Below, piece after piece: positions 9,726-16,919 of a DNA stretch of 64,000 bases; the stretch's first letter is position 1, and each line of letters begins with the position of its first letter. Under the pieces are notes generated by a model, which saw only the letters and a list, made by a program, of their open reading frames with translations, was not told the origin of the DNA and did not search any database. Origin of the DNA: Aliiglaciecola sp. 3_MG-2023 (GTDB lineage: Bacteria > Pseudomonadota > Gammaproteobacteria > Enterobacterales > Alteromonadaceae); assembly GCF_030548205.1 (NCBI RefSeq), contig NZ_JAUORV010000018.1, positions 1 through 64,000 on the forward strand, read 5' to 3'. Made by a program: the position numbers and the translations under genes.

Positions 9726-9890
9726 GAAAGCATGCTCCTTCGCTGGCTTGAATTGGCTGTTCGGTATACAGCGGGTTGAATTCAAGCCTAATTTTCAATC
9801 CCTTCGGCTTCTCCTTTCTACTATGCAAAGCAGCATTTTAGAATCGCATTAATTTTTGAAGGAGTAAATAGGTTGGGGACAAAAAAGAGG

Positions 9891-10793
9891 TTACCAAAAA
9901 CACCAGTGTTTGCAGTTTTGTTGCTGCAGAAAATGCTCGGCATTTTGGCCTTGCAATAGTGCCAATGTGGCGAGTAACCCACTTTGAATACATTGTTGCG
10001 CTGCAACTGTTACCGATCGTGGTGCCTGTTGGATAGGGTAACCGGTTTTAGGATTCAAAACATGACCATAGCGTACCCCATTTTTAAGTAGGTACCGATT
10101 CGCATCGCCACTTGTTGCCAGTCCTCCACTGGCAATATTCACCATGGCTATGCCTCCCGAAGTATTGCTCGGATCCTCAATTCCTACTTGCCAATAGGGA
10201 TGATCTTTGCGGGCTTGAGTAACTTGTATATCCCCACCGAAATTAACTAAAACGGATACCTGTGCTGCGATTTTCTGGCAAGTTTTGGCGACGCAATCTA
10301 CAGCGTATTCTTTGCCAATACCGCCGAAGTCCAATTCGAAACCGACTGGTAAGGTAATTGACTCTGAGGTGTATTTAACACGTTGCCAACCTAAAAATGG
10401 TAGCAATGCTGTCACTTGTTCTTGTTTCGGAAGGTTATCGGAACCATCAAATTTCCAAACCTTTCTTAATACGCCAGAAGTGATATCAAATAATCCATCA
10501 CTAATTTGATAACAGGTATCTGCAAACGTCAGTAGTTTTGCCGTTTCTGCATCAATTGCAACAGGCCGATTGTTACTTTGGTTTATCTGGAACATCAAAT
10601 TGTTATTCTGATAACGACTATATTTGTTTTCGATGCGTTTGGTTTCGGTGTAAGCCATTTTAGTGAGTTTTTTAGCTAGGTTTGTATCCGTACTGTCCAC
10701 TAATATTTCACAAGGACTGGCCATCGCAGAAAAGCGACCACAAATATGGTCGCCTCGCTTTTCTATCGTGAAAGGCAGTTTAGTGTTATGCAT
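9891..10793 (-). CDS. apbE: ApbE-family FAD:protein FMN transferase
   Basis: ApbE enzymes transfer FMN from FAD onto a Ser/Thr of an acceptor protein. The 300-residue product shows FSAMASPCEIL near the N-terminus, the flavin-binding stretch FGGIGKEYAVD and the HVLNPKTGYPI motif, all diagnostic. Unlike classical ApbE it has no visible signal peptide or lipobox, so its compartment is unclear. It begins 24 bp after the DUF3570 gene and is the last clear member of the tlpA-DUF4266-DUF3570-apbE unit. The neighbouring DUF3570 protein contains a flavinylation-like motif, which makes it the obvious candidate substrate. That link is an inference. Confidence 0.93.
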   Translation of the reverse strand: MHNTKLPFTIEKRGDHICGRFSAMASPCEILVDSTDTNLAKKLTKMAYTETKRIENKYSRYQNNNLMFQINQSNNRPVAIDAETAKLLTFADTCYQISDGLFDITSGVLRKVWKFDGSDNLPKQEQVTALLPFLGWQRVKYTSESITLPVGFELDFGGIGKEYAVDCVAKTCQKIAAQVSVLVNFGGDIQVTQARKDHPYWQVGIEDPSNTSGGIAMVNIASGGLATSGDANRYLLKNGVRYGHVLNPKTGYPIQQAPRSVTVAAQQCIQSGLLATLALLQGQNAEHFLQQQNCKHWCFW

Positions 10794-10817
10794 TTCTTGT
10801 CGATCTCAACCAAGCGG

Positions 10818-12110
10818 CTAAAAACTGTAGCTTACCTGCGCAATGACCGCTTTTAAAGCTGGATATAAGTCTTCATCAGCTAATGTCCCAGGTTGCTCGA
10901 ATCCGGCATTCTCTGGGGTTTGCTGATAATATTCCAAACGAAATGCCAGTTCGTTACCGTTTTCTAACTGCATGCCGTACTTCAATCCTAGGGTAATAGC
11001 GGTCATTTTCCCGAGTCGGTAGTCTGCGCTGGCATGTTCAGGAAGAGGTGTTCCTTGGGATAAAAAGGGGTTGTAAAATTCCGCCTCATTCTGTTGATAG
11101 TAACGAATGTGTGGCTGGATATAGCTGGTTTCCGATAGGTTATATCGAAAACGCGTGTCAATTGTATGGGAGTCTATTTCCCAATCATCCGTAGCAAACC
11201 GATAGGAAAAGTCCATTACACCTTGATCAAGAGCATATTTAGTTTGCCAATACACACTGTGCTTGGTTCTTTCTGTGGGGCGAGATTCATGCACTATGTC
11301 TTGGGTCAAACCTTGTTGGTCAACTATACTGAGTACTTTGTACGGGTCATTGTGATAACCATCAGACATCGACAAACTATAGTTAAATTGCATTAACATC
11401 CGGCGATTAATTACTTGGGTGACACCAAACAGCAAATCTATGGTGTCTTTTTGTTCACTACCTTGTAATCGTGTCGCATCAAACGCTTGTTGATAGGCTT
11501 CAGTACTATCGAATTGTCCGTTATCAATGACCATGCTGGAAAAATCAACTGGACGCCCACCTACAGGATCTATGCTATCAAACGCATAGGATACACCCGC
11601 CGATAGGGTGGTGTTTTTCTGATTTAAGTCCATATCTAAAGAGCCATTACCGACAATAGATAAATAATCATATTCTTTAGAAGCTTGTAAACCAGCGCTG
11701 ATACGGTAATTTTCAGCTAAAGGCTGAGTCCACTGTCCGCTAGCTTGCACACGGGTATCTCTAAATGTGTCATCTAGTGGTGTTTCGCCACCTTCTACTG
11801 TATATGAATCGTTGCCGGAAGGGCGTGTGAATGTTTGCACTCCAGACTGCGCAACCGCGCCTGAGGCAGAAGCGCCAGTGAGTGTATCGATGACCAATTT
11901 ACCATTAAAATAGTGTTCATCACCGAAGTCTTTATTGGCATTAAATACTCCCTCAACTAATTGTACCCGATCTGTTTCGCCGTAATACAAGATGGCTGTA
12001 TCAAACTGCCATTCATCACCTTTGTCTTGTGCTTGCACAGGCGTACCCAACAAAGCACACGAAGCTGCGGCGAGAATAGCACTGACGTTGTTATTTTGTT
12101 TTAGTTGCAT
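10818..12110 (-). CDS. DUF3570 outer-membrane beta-barrel with a predicted FMN-attachment motif
   Basis: The 430-residue protein has a signal peptide (cleavage near PVQAQ), alternating strand pattern throughout and a terminal phenylalanine (QVSYSF), all typical of an outer-membrane barrel. The family is DUF3570. Near the mature N-terminus residues 75-81 read D-T-L-T-G-A-S, matching the D-x-x-[ST]-G-A-[ST] consensus that ApbE flavinylates in NqrB, NqrC and RnfG, with Ser81 as the expected acceptor. The ATG at 12110 is chosen because GGAGGT precedes it by 5 bp; a TTG at 12116 is less likely. It overlaps the DUF4266 gene by 10 bp. Its function is unknown; extracytoplasmic electron transfer is an inference. 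Confidence 0.88.
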   Translation of the reverse strand: MQLKQNNNVSAILAAASCALLGTPVQAQDKGDEWQFDTAILYYGETDRVQLVEGVFNANKDFGDEHYFNGKLVIDTLTGASASGAVAQSGVQTFTRPSGNDSYTVEGGETPLDDTFRDTRVQASGQWTQPLAENYRISAGLQASKEYDYLSIVGNGSLDMDLNQKNTTLSAGVSYAFDSIDPVGGRPVDFSSMVIDNGQFDSTEAYQQAFDATRLQGSEQKDTIDLLFGVTQVINRRMLMQFNYSLSMSDGYHNDPYKVLSIVDQQGLTQDIVHESRPTERTKHSVYWQTKYALDQGVMDFSYRFATDDWEIDSHTIDTRFRYNLSETSYIQPHIRYYQQNEAEFYNPFLSQGTPLPEHASADYRLGKMTAITLGLKYGMQLENGNELAFRLEYYQQTPENAGFEQPGTLADEDLYPALKAVIAQVSYSF

Positions 12111-12325
12111 CCACAACCTCCGCCTGCAAATGAACGGCCACCACTGGTCGCTTCTTTACTAAAGTAGATGTGATCATCTAAGCCAATATCGACACCTTCT
12201 GAATCAAGGGCCATTTCATCCTTTGCGAGTAAATCACGCTCCCAAGGTTGGACACCTAAATTTGCACAACCTGCGAGTTGCAGTAATGCCATCATGGCAA
12301 TAAAAATCGTATATTTTCGTTTCAT
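12101..12325 (-). CDS. DUF4266 small lipoprotein ending in GGGCGCN
   Basis: The 74-residue protein has a lipoprotein signal peptide with the lipobox L-A-G-C (lipidated Cys20), so it should be anchored in the membrane facing the periplasm. The mature part contains VQPWERDLLAKDEMALDSE and DHIYFSKEATSGGRSF and ends in GGGCGCN, the hallmark I associate with DUF4266. The Cys-x-Cys tail suggests metal binding or thiol-disulfide exchange, perhaps with the neighbouring TlpA protein. This is inference. A good ribosome site (AGGAG) lies 9 bp upstream. The codons for the C-terminal motif also contain the ribosome site of the next gene, so the two are probably translationally coupled. Confidence 0.88.
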   Translation of the reverse strand: MKRKYTIFIAMMALLQLAGCANLGVQPWERDLLAKDEMALDSEGVDIGLDDHIYFSKEATSGGRSFAGGGCGCN

Positions 12326-12337
12326 TTTTAGGTTCTC

Positions 12338-12793
12338 CTATTGTTTTAATAGCGCGACAATTTCTTGTTCATAAGTTGCGGATTTATCTATATGAAATCC
12401 TTTGTGAGCGACCACCAGTTCCCCTTGTCTGTTGATTAAGTAGCTTGTTGGCATACCGGGAATTTTATATTGGCTGGCTAAACTGCCGTGGGGATCGAAC
12501 GCAATGTGAAATTGAGCTGGGTATTTGCTTAAAAATTTTTGTGCTAACTTAGCATCCTTATCCAAATTTACAGCTAAAACGACCAATCCTTCAGACTCGT
12601 ATTTACGGGTCATTTCATTCATCCATGGAAACGATTTTCGGCAGGGCTTACACCATGAGGCCCAGAAGTCTAGATAGACTACTTTGCCGCTGTAATCACT
12701 TAATTTAATGTCTTGCAATTGAAAGTCAGGTGCAGGTAAAGCACTGGATTGAAAAGGTAGAAGTAGAACCAAAGTCAACAAGAAAAGACGCAT
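12338..12793 (-). CDS. TlpA-like periplasmic thioredoxin
   Basis: This 151-residue thioredoxin-fold protein has a cleavable signal peptide (MRLFLLTLVLLLPFQSSALP) and the active site Trp47-Cys48-Lys-Pro-Cys51 in LDFWASWCKPCRKSFPW. The cis-proline loop is visible as GMPTSYLINRQGEL. The TlpA/ResA class keeps specific periplasmic cysteines reduced. As first gene of the tlpA-DUF4266-DUF3570-apbE unit, its likely client is the Cys-x-Cys tail of the DUF4266 lipoprotein, but this is inferred only from adjacency. The promoter and a TTAAGG direct repeat lie directly upstream (12819-12855). Confidence 0.92.
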   Translation of the reverse strand: MRLFLLTLVLLLPFQSSALPAPDFQLQDIKLSDYSGKVVYLDFWASWCKPCRKSFPWMNEMTRKYESEGLVVLAVNLDKDAKLAQKFLSKYPAQFHIAFDPHGSLASQYKIPGMPTSYLINRQGELVVAHKGFHIDKSATYEQEIVALLKQ

Positions 12794-12818
12794 AAAATAC
12801 TTACTCTAAACAACAATG

Positions 12819-12855
12819 GTTATAGGGTAAGTTATCAACCTTAAGGGAACCTTAA
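12819..12855 (-). promoter_or_regulatory. TTAAGG-N5-TTAAGG operator and promoter of the tlpA operon
   Basis: On the minus strand TTAAGG (12855-12850) is repeated after exactly five bases as TTAAGG (12844-12839). Fourteen bases further a -10-like TATAAC (12824-12819) follows, 26 bp ahead of the tlpA start. Direct repeats at 11-bp spacing are the usual target of OmpR-family regulators, and the sequence resembles the CTTAA(G/T)-N5-CTTAA box of the PmrA/QseB group. An identical repeat precedes the response-regulator gene at 16822-16838. Confidence 0.72.
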
Positions 12856-12910
12856 GCTCAATGAATAGGGACGTTTTTCGCCTTGGTGAATCGAATTTAC
12901 AGTACCAAGG

Positions 12911-13624
12911 TTAAAATTCGTACTCGAGAACAAAGCGCAAAGTATGATCTTTACTATCGCCATTCAAACCAGAAATAAAACCCAATTCCCATTTTAATTG
13001 CTTTTGACCTTGGTAGCGCTGGATCCCCATAAATGCAGGACCAATTCCAACGAAGTCTTCTCCTGTATATATTTCTACTGAAGGTTGCAGCCAGGGGTGC
13101 CAGCGGTATCTATATTTTAATCTGAATTGAGGGATGATCTCGCTTTCGGTTTCGCTATCTCTATCATTTCCCCATGTATAGGCGAGTAAAAAGTTGGTGG
13201 TTAAACTGGTTTGGCCAAACTCCTTTTCAATCAAGATACCAGATGTTGCTTCCCAAAGATCTCGGTGATGGGCTTTCTCAATTTCAAACAGTGCACCCCA
13301 GTCAGCCCAATATTGACCTTGCTCTGTTAGCATCCAGCGTGCCTCTACTTCATATGATGCTAAATCAAAGTCATCGTATTCGTCTCTGGCTCCGACTAAA
13401 TAAAACTCTAACATCACATGTTCTGAAACCGCTTTTCCAAATGCCAAACGTTGGGTAAGTAAATTACCATCATCATTCTGGCGAGAGGCAAATCGCCATT
13501 CCACTTCGCGCTCATTGGGTAAAACGTAGGGGTGGTAAACTTTGTCTACTGAGCCTTCATCGGCGAAAGCTAGTGGCTCACATATTAGGGATGCGAGTAA
13601 ACTCAAAAAACTGAAAAGCCTCAT
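12911..13624 (-). CDS. Predicted outer-membrane beta-barrel protein, function unknown
   Basis: I do not recognise a named family. The 237-residue product has a signal peptide (about 21 residues, ending PLAFADE), alternating hydrophobic strands with many aromatic residues, and a C-terminal phenylalanine (RFVLEYEF), all typical of small outer-membrane barrels. Its ATG overlaps the stop of the FTR1-like gene (ATGA), with GGAG upstream, so the two are translationally coupled. Its place in the regulator-cupredoxin-FTR1-like unit suggests an outer-membrane partner for that system. A 7-bp inverted repeat at 12881-12910 follows the stop but lacks a T-run. Confidence 0.7.
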   Translation of the reverse strand: MRLFSFLSLLASLICEPLAFADEGSVDKVYHPYVLPNEREVEWRFASRQNDDGNLLTQRLAFGKAVSEHVMLEFYLVGARDEYDDFDLASYEVEARWMLTEQGQYWADWGALFEIEKAHHRDLWEATSGILIEKEFGQTSLTTNFLLAYTWGNDRDSETESEIIPQFRLKYRYRWHPWLQPSVEIYTGEDFVGIGPAFMGIQRYQGQKQLKWELGFISGLNGDSKDHTLRFVLEYEF

Positions 13625-14379
13625 TTCATTGACTCCTTTTTCCCTTTTCTCATTGAATTGATAAAAAGTCTTAGCAAATTTGGCGTTATTAACGCGATTA
13701 AGTAGATCAAAATATATAGTCCTGTGGGAGATGACTCATAACCTATTAATGTGGCAAGAAACTGACCTATTTCATTTTCATCTGAAATGAATTGTTTGCT
13801 ATTCCAAATTTGTTGTGAAGTGACTAAGTCTGTTTGTTGCAACAGGTAGGCGATGTGGGAGAATTGACCGACAACAAATACTAAAAACAGGTAGCGAGCT
13901 ACTTTGACTTTTTGCAGGGGTTTTAATAGCAATACCAGCAAGGTAGCGATGCTTGTGCAGATACCGATACCTAAAATTAAACCTAAAAATAGCGAATGAG
14001 TCTGTTCGTTGAGACGCCAGAAACTGACATAGAACAGGAGTAGATTACTGGCATTTAGAATAATAATACAAATGATGAAAAGCGCTGCCAAAAGCCCAGC
14101 TAATAAACTGTACCTGAGCTGATTATTCACGAAAAAGGCCACAGCAATGAGGTAAGCAATGATAAGTAACAGGATCTTTAGAAACTCAAACCCCAAACCA
14201 TCGGCGTATTGAGAGATAATTCCGATGTTATTGAACACAAGTAAACAAACAATAATGCCACTCACAATGCCAAAATACAGCCAGTGCTGCCACTTCGGTA
14301 TCAATACAATTAGGATGGCTATTGACCAAAATATTGGTAAAGCATCTTTTAAAATCAGCACCACTGTATTACTTAGCAT
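13621..14379 (-). CDS. FTR1-like integral membrane protein lacking the iron motif
   Basis: The 252-residue protein has about seven hydrophobic segments. Its C-terminal part (ENEIGQFLATLIGYESSPTG followed by LYILIYLIALI) resembles the end of the FTR1/EfeU iron permease family. The first helix (MLSNTVVLILKDALPIFWSI) aligns with the FTR1 segment that normally holds R-E-x-x-E, but here that position reads K-D-A-L-P, and no second R-E-x-x-E was found. Iron transport by the usual mechanism is therefore doubtful. The ATG at 14379 is chosen because GAGGAG lies 7 bp upstream; it overlaps the cupredoxin-like gene by 11 bp. The neighbouring cupredoxin-like protein belongs to a group usually linked to FTR1. 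Confidence 0.7.
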   Translation of the reverse strand: MLSNTVVLILKDALPIFWSIAILIVLIPKWQHWLYFGIVSGIIVCLLVFNNIGIISQYADGLGFEFLKILLLIIAYLIAVAFFVNNQLRYSLLAGLLAALFIICIIILNASNLLLFYVSFWRLNEQTHSLFLGLILGIGICTSIATLLVLLLKPLQKVKVARYLFLVFVVGQFSHIAYLLQQTDLVTSQQIWNSKQFISDENEIGQFLATLIGYESSPTGLYILIYLIALITPNLLRLFINSMRKGKKESMK

Positions 14380-14749
14380 CTTGATGCTCCTCAGTGGACA
14401 CGACATTCACGAAGCCTATTGCCGTATTCGGGTGATACTCTCCAAAGTAACGATATCTCCCCGCTTCTAGAGGGCCGACAAAGATACTCGAACGGCTATT
14501 AGCAAACACAACTTTTTCCCGATTGAGGTCAAAACTATCAATCTCTTCAGGGGTGTCATCTTGATTGATAAAGTTAATTTTGACTTTTTTGTGCTCAGGA
14601 ATATCAATTTCAGGTGGGTAAAATAGGTGATTTCGAATGGTAATAGTAATTTCGTCGATTGCAATGGCGTTAAACGACAAGGTAAGTAACACTAACATCA
14701 TGAATTTTTGCATGATGTTTTTAAGCTCATGACGGCGCACTTTACTCAT
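14369..14749 (-). CDS. FTR1-associated cupredoxin-like periplasmic protein
   Basis: The protein has a signal peptide (hydrophobic core MMLVLLTLSFNAIA) and a cupredoxin-like fold. It matches the FTR1-linked pattern I know: HLFYPPEIDIPEHKKVKINF, then DDTPEEIDSFDLNREKVVF and FGEYHPNTAIG. The Cys and Met ligands of a type-1 copper site are not seen, so it may bind another metal or none. The ATG at 14749 overlaps the stop of the kinase gene (ATGA); an alternative ATG at 14713 would give a shorter signal peptide, and neither has a strong ribosome site. It is co-transcribed with the two-component genes and the FTR1-like gene by overlap. Confidence 0.78.
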   Translation of the reverse strand: MSKVRRHELKNIMQKFMMLVLLTLSFNAIAIDEITITIRNHLFYPPEIDIPEHKKVKINFINQDDTPEEIDSFDLNREKVVFANSRSSIFVGPLEAGRYRYFGEYHPNTAIGFVNVVSTEEHQDAK

Positions 14750-16044
14750 GCAGAATTGAGCTCAACAAGCACGCTTAAACCACCTAAGTCTGATTTACCT
14801 AGTTTGAGTTTGCCATTGTGCATAGCGACTATTTGCTCGACTATGGATAGTCCTAGCCCACTCCCTTCAATTTTACTTTTTTGATGACTCTGACCGCGAT
14901 AAAAGCGCGCTGTAGACTTTATTTGTTCGTGTTCGGGAATTCCCGTTCCTGAATCTTCAACAAGAATGCTTAGACATTTATCCTTGAGGCTTATGTTTAT
15001 GCGTATATCACTATTTTCTGGCGTGTATTTATTGGCATTACTAATCAGGTTTTGTAGCAAAGTATATACAGCAAACTCATTGCCTCTAAATTCACAGGAT
15101 TCACCACTAAGTTCAATATTTTGGTTTTTCTTATCAATATTCACATAGATATCGGATATCACTTTTTGAGCAATTTTGAAGGGGTCACAGATATCAAAGT
15201 TAGCAGAGATGATTTCAGGGTTGGTGCGACTGAGCAGTAAAATTTGGTTAACTACGTGAATCATTCTATCTGTATCTTGTTGTAATTGCTCAACTTCCTC
15301 GTGTTCAGCGCTCTGACTCTGCTGTAAATTATGTAAATTTATTTTCATTACGCTAAGTGGTGTTCTTAGTTCATGGGCGGCATGGCTGGCGAATTGTTTT
15401 TCTCGCTCAAATGCTGAATTTAAGCGGCTCAGTAAGCTATTTAGGGTACTCACCGTGGGCAGTAATTCTGCAGGTGTTCGCGACAGCGCAATGTTGGAAA
15501 AATCATTTTCTCGACGTTTTGATAACTGAGTCGTGAGTTCTCGTAGCGGTGCCAAACCGTAGGTAACGAGAAGGAATATTGCAAGGGCTAACACCGGGAT
15601 GGCTAGAAAAAATGGGGTCATCGCCGAAATCATCATTTCCTCAGTTAGCTCAAATCTGGTTTTTAATGGTTGAGCGACAAAAACCCATAAAGAAGTTTGC
15701 TGATTGAAACTGGCATATACCCGCCATCGTTGAGCATTAAAATTCTGGTCAGAATAACCCACTTCAAAGGGAGCTATGGCAGTCAACGGGACGTTACTGG
15801 TGCGTAAAACTAAGTCATTGTCTGACCAACTTTGAATGGCCAAGTCTTCATTGGAAGCGGCAATGGCATGGCTTATTTGATTGGGTAAGTTAGTAATACT
15901 TTGGGCAAGGGTTTTTAATTCAGCATCGAACAACTCTGACGACATTTGCATACCTGAGCGATATCCTTGCAAAGCAGCCATAAAGCTAATCAGCGCAATA
16001 GCACTGATAAGAAGTAGGGTCAGATATTTGCGAATTGAATCCAT
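14746..16044 (-). CDS. Sensor histidine kinase (QseC/PmrB-like)
   Basis: The 432-residue kinase has an N-terminal transmembrane helix (residues 7-26), a periplasmic sensor region of about 110 residues, a second helix (about 143-163), a HAMP-like linker, and the HisKA box FASHAAHELRTPLSVMKI with phospho-acceptor His224. The ATP-binding part shows the N box (LLQNLISNANKYTPE) and the G boxes DSGTGIPE and GSGLGLSIVEQI. It starts next to the regulator stop and overlaps the cupredoxin-like gene, so signal sensing is tied genetically to the redox/metal genes. The signal is unknown. Confidence 0.93.
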   Translation of the reverse strand: MDSIRKYLTLLLISAIALISFMAALQGYRSGMQMSSELFDAELKTLAQSITNLPNQISHAIAASNEDLAIQSWSDNDLVLRTSNVPLTAIAPFEVGYSDQNFNAQRWRVYASFNQQTSLWVFVAQPLKTRFELTEEMMISAMTPFFLAIPVLALAIFLLVTYGLAPLRELTTQLSKRRENDFSNIALSRTPAELLPTVSTLNSLLSRLNSAFEREKQFASHAAHELRTPLSVMKINLHNLQQSQSAEHEEVEQLQQDTDRMIHVVNQILLLSRTNPEIISANFDICDPFKIAQKVISDIYVNIDKKNQNIELSGESCEFRGNEFAVYTLLQNLISNANKYTPENSDIRINISLKDKCLSILVEDSGTGIPEHEQIKSTARFYRGQSHQKSKIEGSGLGLSIVEQIVAMHNGKLKLGKSDLGGLSVLVELNSA

Positions 16045-16716
16045 TTAGTCACAGTAGGATCGTTGATTAATACTGTAGCCTACACCACGAACGGTTTTAA
16101 TAAACTCCTTTGGTAATTTTTTACGTAAGTTATGGATATGCACTTCAATTGTATTGCTCGCCACCTCATCACCCCATTCATAAAGCTTGGATTCCAGTTG
16201 TTGTTTGGATTGAATACGCCCTAGGTTTTCCATCAATGACTTAAGCAAGGTAAATTCGCGACGAGAGGTTTCTACTTGCTGATTATTAATAAGCAGTAAG
16301 TGGTGGGTAATATCAAGGCTAACCGGACCGCAGCTTACTAAAGATTGTTGAGAGGTGCCTAACCGTCTTTCCATTACGCGCAAACGTGCCAATAACTCAG
16401 ACATCTCAAAAGGCTTAGGCAAATAGTCATCAGCGCCTTTGTCCAAACCTTGGATTTTATCCGAGGTGGAGTCCCGCGCAGTTAGAATCAATGTTGGTAT
16501 CGTATTTTTTTGTTTGCGGATTTTATCGAGTAAGGTTAATCCGTCCATATCAGGCAAGCCAAGGTCTAGAATCAATAAATTACAATCATCTATCTCTAGC
16601 GCGGCTATGGCGTCTTTGCCATTAAATACACAGTTTACGGCATAACTTTGCTTGCGCAATGATTTGCTTAGGGCTTCAGATAAAGCAAGGTCGTCCTCTA
16701 CTAATAATATACGCAT
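16045..16716 (-). CDS. OmpR-family response regulator (QseB/PmrA-like)
   Basis: The 223-residue protein has a receiver domain with acidic pocket E7/D8/D9, phospho-acceptor Asp51 in LLILDLGLPDMDG and Lys101-like KPF, then a winged-helix DNA-binding domain with VEVHIHNLRKKL-type recognition (here TIEVHIHNLRKKLPKE). It is the first gene of the unit that also contains the kinase, the cupredoxin-like, FTR1-like and outer-membrane genes. A perfect TTAAGG-N5-TTAAGG repeat lies in its own promoter region, matching the one at tlpA. Autoregulation and control of the tlpA operon are therefore likely, though not shown. Confidence 0.94.
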   Translation of the reverse strand: MRILLVEDDLALSEALSKSLRKQSYAVNCVFNGKDAIAALEIDDCNLLILDLGLPDMDGLTLLDKIRKQKNTIPTLILTARDSTSDKIQGLDKGADDYLPKPFEMSELLARLRVMERRLGTSQQSLVSCGPVSLDITHHLLLINNQQVETSRREFTLLKSLMENLGRIQSKQQLESKLYEWGDEVASNTIEVHIHNLRKKLPKEFIKTVRGVGYSINQRSYCD

Positions 16717-16800
16717 AATAGTTGGTTCTTATTCATAAACTGCAACGGGGTAGCAAATCGATAATAAAGTAATTCCATCGAAATTTGCATATTGATTGTC

Positions 16801-16838
16801 CCTATAATGATAGAAGCTTTACCTTAAATTAGCCTTAA
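16801..16838 (-). promoter_or_regulatory. TTAAGG-N5-TTAAGG operator and promoter of the two-component unit
   Basis: On the minus strand TTAAGG (16838-16833) and TTAAGG (16827-16822) are separated by CTAAT. A -10-like TATAGG (16806-16801) follows 15 bp later, about 85 bp ahead of the response-regulator start. Box, spacer length and distance to the -10 match the site at 12819-12855 although the spacer sequence differs. Confidence 0.7.
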
Positions 16839-16875
16839 CACCGAATTTCTAATATCGATGTTTTCAAGCTCCAAT

Positions 16876-16901
16876 AAAAAGGGGCACTAGTGTGCCCCTT
16901 T
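16876..16901 (-). terminator. Rho-independent terminator of ompW
   Basis: AAGGGGCAC (16879-16887) pairs with GTGCCCCTT (16892-16900) around TAGT. The minus-strand reading ends in TTTTTA. It lies 20 bp past the ompW stop. Confidence 0.9.
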
Positions 16902-16919
16902 CATGCGTATTGAACAGGT

